Source: Alitta virens (Eukaryota; Annelida; Polychaeta; Phyllodocida; Nereididae). Taken from it: a DNA stretch of 64,000 nucleotides. This document shows, piece by piece, positions 44,001 to 54,044 of this stretch. A program made the position numbers and the translations under genes. The stretch spans positions 12,615,374 through 12,679,373 of the forward strand of contig OW028580.1 of NCBI GenBank assembly GCA_932294295.1, written 5' to 3'. The number at the start of each line of letters is the position of its first letter. Within the stretch, counting starts at the first letter, position 1. The notes beneath the pieces were generated by a model. It was not told the origin of the DNA and searched no databases. It worked only from the letters and a program-made list of their open reading frames with translations.

Positions 44001-47000
44001 GGAGTCTGGAAGTGCGAGAATTTCCATGCATGACATGCTCTTAACAGATCATAGTGAAAACCAGAGGGAAGTTTATGCCAATGTAGGTGAAATAAAGTTT
44101 TTCATAGATTTGGAAATTTGTCCAACAGTATTTTGTGCCAAACATCCCTGGTATTGTAAAGGTTTTTCAAATTCGAGTAATTTTATTTTAACCATCACAG
44201 AAAACACAATTTACATTTTTAGAAAACAAGGTAATTTGTATCCCCACACAAGATGAATCTTACCAAAATAAAACTACACAAAAAAATGTTTGAATTAATT
44301 ATGAACTACTACAAATGTTACATTCCTAGAATGTTCTTCACTCTTGAGGCTTTGAGAAGATGTATAAGTCAATATATCGAGCATGATTTTAATGCAACCA
44401 TCACAGAAAAACACAATTTACATTTTTATTACAAGGTAAATTTTATCCTGACTCAGAATGACTCTTCCCAAAATAAATTCTGTGTCACAAATATCTGGCC
44501 CAATTACCCATTCATCTGCCACAACACTTTTTTGATGAGGCCATTTGTATTACCTTTACATTTAACTTTCCCAGGTGAGAAAATGGCAAGATGGATTGAT
44601 CTTAACATATAGTCGTATGCACAAACACAGCAGGATTCAAGAACTGTCATTTAATGTGTCTCTATCTTCCTTAGAACAATCTGACAAACAATATTCTCAG
44701 TTTGCATATTTATTAACTCTCTTGAGACAAAGTGAAAGTAGCATTAAAACTGATGAGCATTGCCTTTCACTAATACCATCTACAGAGACATGGATTTTTA
44801 TTGATTGCTTACGATCATTCGACAATGTTGCATTTATCTGTGAATATTCCCTTCTTAAATATAAAGACGATCATATCACAGAAAATGCTGTGACTCACAA
44901 GGTAGATGAATATTGTAGACATGGTTGGTACTTTACTGGCATTGATTGCCTCAGGGTAGAGAGACTGAACAGGAATGATAATGTAAACCTAAATGACTTA
45001 GTATCCTCATGTGACAAAATTGGAGGTGGTATCATGTCCTTCAATAGTAGAAACCAATTTGACAGTAGAATTGCTAAATATTTACCCATCTTTGTAACAA
45101 GTTCTTCCAAAGTTGCTCTGTATCAACTGGGACATGATGTCTTTGCTATCAACATTGAAATTTTGAGTCTACAAAGTTACCTTAAAAAACCATTAACGGA
45201 AAAACTTGTATTCCCTGTAAGTTTGGCAGCTGACATAAAATTCAGAGTGGTATGTCACCAGCCGCCCATCCCAATTACTAAAAACTGTGTCAGGGGATAC
45301 AGTCCTTGTAAAAATGGAGAATGCATTCCAGAAGTATACTTTTGTGACTACTATCCACATTGTTTGGATGCCAGTGATGAGTTAAACTGCACAGACTCAT
45401 GCATTAATCTGTTGTATGAAGCATTACATTTCAAATGTGGTGATGGAAATTGCATTGCCATTTCAAGGGTTTGCGATCTTACAATTGACTGTAACAATGG
45501 TGAAGATGAACAAGAATGTCCTGATCATGGAAAATATTACTCAAATTGGAGTCCACTTATTGTAGAAAGACAGAAAAATGAATGCGTAACCACCAATTCT
45601 AACATCCTAAATATTTTAGTGCAAACATCTTTGGTTGAGCATGAAGCCCTAAGTGAGAGCCTCCTATCACAAGATATTGATTTTGACCAATACATGTGTC
45701 CCTATGAATCTACAGAATGTTTTCCAAGAAAATATTTATGCACCAGGGATAAAGATTTTGAAGGGAATGAGTTACCTTGTAAAAATAGCTGGCAATTTCA
45801 AGAGTGCAATCAGGTAATTCCTCAAGAGTTTATATGCCATGATAAATTCATTTGTGCGAGCAAGGATGCGTGTATTCCATTTAGGTTGGTGTGTAATGGG
45901 ATTCCGGAATGTCCACATGGTGATGATGAGATCAACTGCACAACATGGACGTGTCCAAGAATGTTACGATGCACTAAAGAAAGGATTTGCGTGCACCCAA
46001 GTGAAATATGTGATGGTGTCCTACATTGTCCACTTTCTGGAGATGATGAAACATTTTGCACAGAATCTATTTGTCCATCCGGATGTAAATGCCTTGGTAG
46101 GGCAATCTTATGTACCAAACCATCCAGTCTGAATGACAGTTACCTTGCAATTGGGGCATTTAGGTTTGATGCAGCAAAGCACAATGATTGGCATATTACT
46201 TTACAAAAGGCATGGTTTGTAAATTTATCAAATTGCAACATAAGGATTGTTGCAGAGTTTCAGAAAATAATCATCCCACAAGTTGTTAAATTAGATATTA
46301 GCCATAATCCATTGGTAGATTTCTCATCAGCTAAAGTGAGAATGGACAATCTAAAGTATCTGGATTTCCAGAATTCTGGTTTGTACCGAATTAAGACTGA
46401 AACATTCAAGATGTTCTCGAAGTTGCTGAGACTTAATTTGGCAAATACAAAGATATACCAGATAGAGGGATGCTCATTCTGTACTTTGCTATATCTTGAA
46501 ACATTAGATTTATCCAACACCCAAGTTATTCATTTAACGCCAGACATTTTAGGTGGGCTCGCTAACTTAACCACACTGAAATTTAGCAGCTCAAAAATCC
46601 AATCTATCTCCAAGGACATTTTACAAGCTGTAAATTTAAGAGTCTTCTACTCAAATGATATCCATTTTTGTTGTCTTGAAGACAGTGGTATTATTCCAAA
46701 ATGCAAAGACATTAGTTTGACACAACTGCGAGCCATTTGTAAAAAGGTTTACCCCCAAAATTCTTGGATGATAACCATTTATTTAATCACAATGGGTTCC
46801 ATTATTGGTTTAACAACACAATATGTGCAGTGTGGCATGAAGAAGTGCCACAGTTTTCTTCGATTCATGGTCTTGGCTAATTTAATGATGTTTGCTGTTA
46901 TAATGACATTTCATTTTCAGAACCAAGCTTTGAGTAACTCGCCTACCATCATTATAAACAATGCTCATAATACTATGGTTTTGTGCAGATTTATTGCTAT

Positions 47001-47562
47001 AACAGTTTTCACAGCAAATTTCTTCTACCTATTATCCACCTTGATGTTCTTTGTCAGACTATTTTTGGCCCTAAAATATGCAATGAACTCAGACAAGCAA
47101 ATGCATACAAGACATTATCTTATCATTTTGGTAATAGCCACTGCAACATATTTTGGCTTGGGATTTACTTTTTGTAACAAAGTACCAAGTGCCCTTTGTT
47201 TGATACAGTTCGGTGACACTGAAAGATTTCTAGTCATGGCTGTCAATGGAATATTATCTTTCTCCATAATTGGGATGATTTTTGCTTCACAATTACAGAT
47301 CAAAGCTGCAAGAAAAGCATGCCGCCGAAAAGAGACTAATTCTGAAAGGCTCTTGAAAGTGCGAATGTTCCTGTACACATTAGTTATAGCTATTTCATTC
47401 GCAATGGGAGTTATGCAGCAATATGATTTTTCTAGCAGTGATTCTGTAAATCTTGTTTTTCTTTATTCATATTACACACTGATGCCAATTTGCTTTCCAG
47501 TTCTGTTTGTAATGTCTACCAGAGATGTTCTGACAAAAGGCAAAGCCATTGTGTGTAGATAA
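41076..47562 (+). CDS. Chimeric 7TM receptor: CUB-like, C-type lectin, LDLa, LRR (GRL101/relaxin-receptor-like)
   Basis: Two exons, 41076-43598 and 44575-47562, join in phase 0 (donor AAG|GTAGGT, acceptor CCCAG|GTG) and give about 1,836 residues. The join falls inside a C-type lectin fold: exon 1 ends with its first half and a V-M-F-L-G-H strand, and exon 2 starts R-K-W-Q-D-G. Order: signal peptide (first ~20 residues), CUB-like Cys-rich region (about 90-200), a long ectodomain, C-type lectin domain (about 750-920), four LDLa modules with acidic calcium-binding ends (about 1080-1335), LRR N-terminal cap (C-P-S-G-C-K-C), about five leucine-rich repeats (to ~1530), then seven membrane segments (about 1570-1826). 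The LDLa-LRR-7TM layout is that of GRL101 and type C LGRs, whose ligands include relaxin-like peptides; the ligand here is unknown. TM3 lacks a DRY motif (L-A-L-K-Y) and TM7 has C-F-P-V-L-F in place of NPxxY. No other membrane gene is adjacent. Confidence 0.88.
43599..44574 (+). other. Intron of the receptor gene, with a retroposon tail and a duplicated block
   Basis: GT-AG intron of 976 bases. 43620-43886 looks like the 3' end of a retroposon closing in (TTCTA)n. 44195-44275 and 44395-44475 are two copies of a block (CATCACAGAAAA...CACAATTTACATTTTT...CAAGGTAA). Each copy ends in a donor-like AAGGTAA, but skipping both gives a continuous lectin fold. Confidence 0.7.
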
Positions 47563-47621
47563 CTTTACCTGTGACATAATTATAATGCTCTGAGTAAATA
47601 TATAATATGTATCAGCAAATA

Positions 47622-47627
47622 AATAAA
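47622..47627 (+). terminator. Polyadenylation signal of the receptor gene
   Basis: AATAAA lies 60 bases after the receptor stop codon in AT-rich sequence, a normal distance for a short 3' untranslated region. Confidence 0.6.
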
Positions 47628-47639
47628 ACAAATAGGCAG

Positions 47640-48365
47640 TGTGGTGTTGCGTCATTGTGGAGATAACCTAGAAAGTCTATACCTCCATTTATATTTTGTT
47701 AAAAACTAACAGCTCCCAGTATAGAGAATGACCACCTGTTACCAACCACTTCCTGAGACAAAATATTATGGAGCTTTTAAAGGGACATACATAACAAAAA
47801 ATTAGTTCGCACGAAAAGATAATTGCTTTTTTTATTATAAAATTGCGTTCACACAAAAACAATTTGGTTCGCACAAATAAAGTTGCGTTTGCACGTGATT
47901 TTTTTAAGACTGGTATAGGCGATATTATTGCAATAGGACACTTATTTTATCTGACCACATCAAAATGCATTACATTTAATTGTAATTTTTATGACATGAC
48001 AGGACATAATAACACCTACAGTTCAAAGTTCTGCAGTAATAGCAATTCAGGCCATCTTTATTGCAATTCTAGCTAATTATTAATTCTAAGACTTATCATC
48101 AATATTTAACAAAACAAATTAATTAACTGAAGTAACTTTATGAATTAACTATTAGACCAGTTTTTTCATTCCATTCCATCATAATACTCCTCCTCCCAGC
48201 AGTTCTGTAACACCCAGGCATTGATCCCAGCAATTAAAATGTACTTTTTGTTTATTTTTGTTAAGTACATGTCTGAATTTGCCATTGTGAAAATCATACT
48301 TTGTTATAGCATTTTGCATGTATTCTTAGTTATTTTTAGACATATTATACATTATTTATGTATTT
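47640..48365. other. Intergenic, no gene seen
   Basis: Downstream of the receptor. 47795-47900 repeats the word TTCGCAC/TTGCAC with A-rich spacers (a short degenerate repeat). No protein-like frame. Confidence 0.45.
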
Positions 48366-49116
48366 TAGTAAAGTCTATTGGGACTTGGGTCGTTACATGC
48401 TGGTACAAAGCATGAAACTTGGCACATAGGTACTTTTGGACATTCATCTCAGAAGGGGTGCCATGCTGAATTATTAATAGGATGGCCTCCATCTTGATTT
48501 CAAAAATGGCCGCCCAAGGTTTCGCAGTGGTCCAAAAAAAATGCTCATAACACCCTTTAAAATCCCATTAGATACGTGAAATTTGGCATATTGGTCTTTT
48601 GAACATGCTGTTTTACGTCATAAAGGTTGTCATACTAAAATCAAGCCAGGATGGTCGCCAACTCGTTTTTTTAAATGGCCACTGACGATATCGCAGCAAT
48701 AGAAAGTAAATGCTCATAATATCTAGTCAAATCGTCCTAGATACTTGAAATTTGGCACACATGTCCTTTTTAACGTGCTCTTTTTCATTAGAAAGTTGTT
48801 ACACTAAATTGTGAACAACAATATTATAGTGGTGCGTAGAAACGGTTAATAAATCTATGCAATCTTACTAGATACAAATGTACATGCTTTATTGTTTGGC
48901 AAGGTGCTTAGTAATATGATAGGAAATGCAAAGGTTTAAGTCACTTAGCCATAGACTATTACCACCATACTTATTACAAGCCACACACAGATATCGATAG
49001 TGGTAAAGAGATTATCAAAGTGAAATATGTCCATGGGTATCTACCTAACCCAGCAAGGATGTATATTAAAGCCATTGTTTATTTTAACTTATAAGAAAAT
49101 TTTCTTCAATAGTTTT

Positions 49117-49199
49117 TTACATTATACACATTTTGATGAAATAACAATATTACAGCTGAAAAATGTAATAGTTATTTCATCAAAATGTGTATAATGTAA
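49117..49199. repeat. Near-perfect 83-nt hairpin
   Basis: Arms of about 29 bases (49117-49145 and 49171-49199) are perfect reverse complements around TTATACACATTTTGATGAAA. An inner ATTACA/TGTAAT pair extends the stem, leaving a small loop. It is hairpin-precursor-sized but equally consistent with a tiny foldback element. Confidence 0.85.
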
Positions 49200-51326
49200 G
49201 ACACTATTTAGTAAATAACTTTATTTTAGATTACTTATTAGTGACTTCAATCTCTATACGGTTTAAAGTTCAAGATAGGCATTTACACATATGCCTCATT
49301 CATAAACTTAAATTTCCTGCACAAGATATTATCTTAGTAGGAGGAATATTTCCCAGTAAAATCAATTTTTTTGGCAAAAAAAATCTTGTATTAATTCATG
49401 TATGGAACCAATGTTTGTGGTGGAATGTATTTGAGTCTGAAATAATTATAGCTGAAAGAGCTTGGTTAAAATTTTGAAAGCATCAGTGACTGATGGAAAG
49501 GCTTCTCAGTCTGACTTTTTCTAATTAACCCTGAGAACCCATGCTACAGATACTGCTAATACTTACTCCGCTCTTTGTAATTCTCACTGGCACCAAATGC
49601 CACATACAGTTGTACATCTTGAGGCATACTCTAAAGTTTATGTAATAAATCATTCATTATCACAATTATATCAGTGTCAAGCACTGTCCAGTGTCCACTG
49701 TGCTGTCCTGGTGGCCTTTTAGACACTCAAAGAAGACTCCGCTTCTTTACGTTGCATGCTGATATGTATGAAGGATGGAAGAAGCTTAAAGGCTATGGTA
49801 AGGTGGTCAAAGTATGGTAACTTTTGTATGTTAAAATAGTAGTAAAGGAGGCATTTACACTTGGTAATGATGAAGACCACTTCTGTACCTGACACTAAAT
49901 GGCCAGAATTGACAAACTAAAGGCTCGATTTCTAGTAACAATGCTTTCACAAATAGGCTTTGAGAATAAAGAACAGCCTAACCTGGTGTGAAAATCGTTG
50001 TCTTCAAACTGTTGCTGCAAAACCTTTCTTGATTAACAAATGGAATAATTCTCTCTTGCTTGTTGGATATTAGAAAAAGTCTTCAAACTTAGCTGGCATC
50101 TGATGTTTTCTACACCATTTCTTCTCACTCCTTTCCCCTTATTTTCTCTCATTGTAGCTTTCAAGCTGTCTTCTCCATCTATGGCCCTTACCATGTTCGG
50201 TCATGTCATTTGCAATTGTTCAAATTTTGTCTCATCTATGGAGGGAACACTTTATCAGCATAGTCACTGAATGTTGATGCTTAAATACATTGGAACAGAG
50301 TGTATTACTGCAGTGCCATCAACACAATTCCAGGTTTTTTGATGGTCAGCAATTTTTTCATCAGCAGACACTGATGGACAATGATGGAGTCCCAGGATGA
50401 TTTTCAAAGAAGTGCTCAAGATCTCTGTCTCAGACTTTGCATGCTATATACACTCTGCCAAAGAGTTGCAATCACTATTTAAGATACTTTATTCTTCGTT
50501 TTAAAGATGGGTTTCACAGGCCCATTTAAACAGCAGAAGTGAGCCATGAATGCTGGAACGTCTGTCAATATATACTTACAAGTACTGTGCTAAAGCTGTC
50601 ACCTCAACGCCTAGCGACATGATTATGTACATGTTTTGCTTTTTTACTCACCTAAACTAAATTAATCAATTTCTTTTATAGTTTATAGGCTGGCTTATGG
50701 TATTAAAGGTCTAACAATTAAATTACAGAATAATTAGATGTTCATGTGCTGAGTTTAGTTCAGAAAAATTGCCTAAACTGAAAAAATATGAGTATATTTC
50801 TCTTGTATTTTTAAGAGAAGATTTCTTACATAAATACACAGCCTATCTATCGGCTACATAGTTTAACCAATTATTTTTTTACCTAGGTAAACTAGCAAAA
50901 TATGTCCATAATTAGGTTGCTGGGCTTTGAGGTGACAGCACACAGCGTAAACCTAATTCTTCAGTTTTCAGAACTATGTTTGGCTTTTTTCCTGTTTCGC
51001 CAATCTGGATATGTTAGGCCATATTTAGAACCATTCCTGAGTTAATAATGTGAACAGGATATCACTGACTGACTGTGTCTTGTATCATTAAGGTGGGATG
51101 ACAAAAGAAAGACTCCCTGTTCCACTGCTAGCTACACCACTTACAGAAAAAAAGCAGAAATGTCAAAAAGATCAACAAGCTCATCAAACATTATTTTATT
51201 GCCATAATATTCTTGCTGTGAGCCACAGAATGCTTCACTGTCATCCAGCATAAGTTTATATTGGACAGCTGATAAATATATTAGAGGGTTGCAATGTATA
51301 TTGTACAATCTGAAGAATATAAGCAA

Positions 51327-51458
51327 TGATGGATGGTATGTCATCCAACATAGAGTTTCATTGGATTCGGTAGAATTATATTTGCTTCGGGTTTACCTCA
51401 GCAAATATAATTTTTCTTCATCCCACAAAACTCAATGTTTGACTCCTTACCATCCAAT
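51327..51458. repeat. Imperfect palindrome, about 130 bp
   Basis: GATGGATGGTATG at the left pairs with CCTTACCATCCAAT at the right, and the inner core ATTATATTTGC pairs with GCAAATATAAT around a 13-base loop. The middle of the arms has mismatches. Confidence 0.75.
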
Positions 51459-51884
51459 ATTGTTATGATATAGTTACATACACATATAGCCCTATAGCTC
51501 AGCACCTAAAGCAGCTTTAGTGTGCTAATAATAGTGGCAGTTTATGTAGCACCTCACCGGAATTGTTCCCACAAATTATCGAGTTTTAAAACTATGCCAA
51601 ATGGAAATTCTGTATGATTGCAATGTCATTTAGTACATTTTATGATTTGCAATATTCCATTGCTTTATTATACTAATTTTGGCAGTTATATTGTGACTAT
51701 GGCAGAAGTTAAAAACATTTCCTCGCAATACCTGGCCATTTTGAATTCAAGATGGCGGCCACCCTGGCCATATTTCATCATGGCACCCCTTCTAGAATGC
51801 TTTAAAGTACTTATATACCAAATGTAATGCTTTGTACCAGCATGTAACGATTTGGTCAAAAATTGGCCTTAACAGACTACACTA

Positions 51885-52129
51885 TTTAACTTTTAGGCGG
51901 GGGGGGGGGGGGGGGGGTATGCTTCTTTTACTTTAATCAATGCCTGGTTAGCTTTATGTTACCGGCATTAAAAATTACAATTTTCTGAAATATTCAAATA
52001 ATCTAATCTGGTTAATTGTGCATGTATAGGAGTTTGAACATTATAAGAAAACAAATATCGAGTTGCTTATACCCTCAGGTATACACCATCAGTAATACAA
52101 CAGTAATACAACATAACATATAAATATGT
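51885..52129. other. Intergenic with a poly-G run
   Basis: A run of about 19 G (51899-51917) is followed by AT-rich DNA. No gene. Confidence 0.5.
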
Positions 52130-52219
52130 ACAAAAAATATTGTTCAAGTATGCGAGGTACAACCCACATATGAACCACGTATCAAACCCGAATGGCTCAT
52201 CACGTGCCTCACCACTGCA

Positions 52220-52624
52220 CTATATAAGCACCGCGAGCGCTGTAAACTGCATCATTCACACCTCCGCCATCTCAAGAGAAGGATATACCTGTGGTATGAT
52301 TACAGTTCTCTTCATGACATTGAATATGGGACCCAAGAAGAGAAGCTATCTTTAAGTGAAGAAAAAATGTCACTCCAGAAGAAGAGCCTGCTTCAACTGC
52401 CTCTGCTGAAGAAGAAGCAGAAGAATCCAATGTTGCCTCCAACACTGCTGCGGCTGCTTAGGATGCTGACAAGGATGATAATGATGCTGACAAGGATGCT
52501 GACATGGATGACAAGGATGACAAGGATCCTAATGACATGGATGCTGACAAGGACGTGGGAGATAGTGATGCCAGCGAAATTTCCCAGACCAAGGCCTCAT
52601 CAAGAAACAGACTAGAATATCTAG
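52220..52624 (+). pseudogene. TATA-driven broken ORF for a Lys-rich start and Asp/Glu-rich tail
   Basis: TATATAAG (52220-52227) lies about 100 bases before an ATG at 52326 that opens M-G-P-K-K-R-S-Y-L and stops at once. A +1 shifted frame from about 52365 reads an acidic protein (E-E-E-P-A-S-T-A, then A-E-E-E-A-E-E-S) with a TAG near 52460 and a run of (D-K-D/A-D)n units encoded by a GACAAGGATG minisatellite (52465-52555). It ends at the edge of foldback element 3. Acidic tails of this type occur in many nuclear proteins; the identity is unknown. It is clearly non-functional as read here. Confidence 0.45.
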
Positions 52625-54044
52625 CTTAATATTTGGTCTATATAAGTACATAAAAGATAGCAAATAAAATCACAGATCAAATCACAAATACTAATTACAA
52701 TATCAATATTAGATTTAAATTTTACAAAAATATACACAAATACTGATCAAAATATCACAATAAGATTCAAATTAACACAAAAAGATAAGAATGTTCACAT
52801 GTATAAAAAAATACCAATATACAAATATAATCATTGCCTGGTAATTACAATAAAATACATTGTTTTTAATTAATGAAAGCAATTACATCTTTTTGTAATT
52901 GTGAATGACAATCAAGACAATATCATATTACTGTGTCATCTTTGAACAAACCATGAAATGACAGGTCAAAGAACCCCAATTTAGGCAATTAGGCAATTGA
53001 CACATGTATTGAGCATTTGCTGTATTCTCTACACCCATTCTTTGTATCATTCAAAATGCTAATAGCAATTGACATAACGGTCATGGCAGTTGGCAGAATG
53101 AGCAGAAATGAATTGCAATAAAGCTCATCCAAACAATGTATATATATCATGGTCAAAAAAATTGACCACACCATTCAAGTCATGACCATACACAGAGCAC
53201 CTTGCCGCCGCATTCTCAGACGAATATCTCGCTTAATATTTGGTCTATTTTCAATCTGAAAATCTGTGTGGAATAAGTATGAACTGTACCAGACAGTTTT
53301 ATTTGACGAAAATCGGACTAATATTAGAGGAGCAGCAGCCTTTTAAAGAAGCGCTCAGCTCTGCCTGCATTGATACTGTCCGGGCGCGGACGCTTGAGGG
53401 AGCACCAGTGTTTGCCGCCTATCTGCCTTCTCAGACGAATATCTCGCTTAATATTTGGTCTATTTTCGATCCGAAAACATGTATGGAATCAGTATGAACT
53501 ATACTACAATTCAGTCTTACTTGACGAAAATCGGCCTAATATTAGGGGAGCAGCAGCCTTTTGAAGTATATACAACCCCCCTCCCTGCCTACGCTGATGC
53601 TGGTAGCAGTCAGCGAGTTACTCCTACAACTCGGCGGTTTACTCCTGGAAGCCATCGAGTTACTCCTACTACTCGTCGAGTTACTCGTACTATCCCTGAA
53701 CAAGCCATCGTGTTCACTACGCCTAAAATTAGCAACGGGAAACCCGTCCAAGTCGTCGAGTGACTCGACGGTGATCAGGGGTGACTCGACGACTTCGAGG
53801 GTTAATTGTATACTTTTGGACACCTGGATTTTGCTACAGGAATTCAATGCACGCATTAAATTTCCAGCTACCAGGCCCGAGAATCCTGGTTTGGGCCCGA
53901 GTCCCAGGTGTGACTCGACGAGTATCGCCGAGTATCGCCGAATATCGCCGAGTATCGCTGAGAATTCCCGGTTTGCCGTCGGCTTGGAGCCGAGAATTGC
54001 GTTGCATAACTGTTATGTCATCCTACAGCTGTGAGAGGGGGGCT
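52612..54044. mobile_element. Foldback DNA element 3 (right part)
   Basis: From TAGCTTAATATTTGGTC at about 52621 the sequence follows the right half of elements 1 and 2: AT-rich core (52640-53190), two subterminal 215-bp units, a GAGTTACTCCTACAACTCGGC-type minisatellite, and a right end GGGGGGCT followed by TTA (54045-54047). A matching left end was not found, so the left side is truncated or replaced by the acidic ORF fragment. The right flank is a LINE endonuclease frame. Confidence 0.8.
53205..53580 (+). repeat. Subterminal units of foldback element 3
   Basis: Two units begin at TTCTCAGACG near 53213 and 53427 (period about 214), with the same internal blocks as in elements 1 and 2. The second is followed by the minisatellite at 53605-53980. 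Confidence 0.85.

Larger units (their letters stand above)
48366..51884. mobile_element. Degenerate element with long inverted termini
   Basis: 48366-48530 and the reverse complement of about 51715-51884 match over TAGT...AGTCT, TCGTTACATGCTGGTACAAAGCAT, AAGGGGTGCCATG and a GCC(T/G)CCATCTTGA block. The left arm continues as three degenerate copies of an approximately 165-base unit centred on GAAATTTGGCA (48410, 48575, 48745). The interior (48900-51700) has no recognised transposase. The family is unknown, and no target duplication could be fixed. Confidence 0.65.

Noticed and set aside
43984..44612. Extra exons of the receptor in the intron
   Set aside because: Joining 43598 to 44575 already gives a continuous C-type lectin fold; the frames between are short and unlike known domains.
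45822..46118. Antisense 98-codon frame, conserved at 61535-61831
   Set aside because: Its identity in both copies follows from the near-identical LDLa coding sequence on the opposite strand; no independent coding signal.
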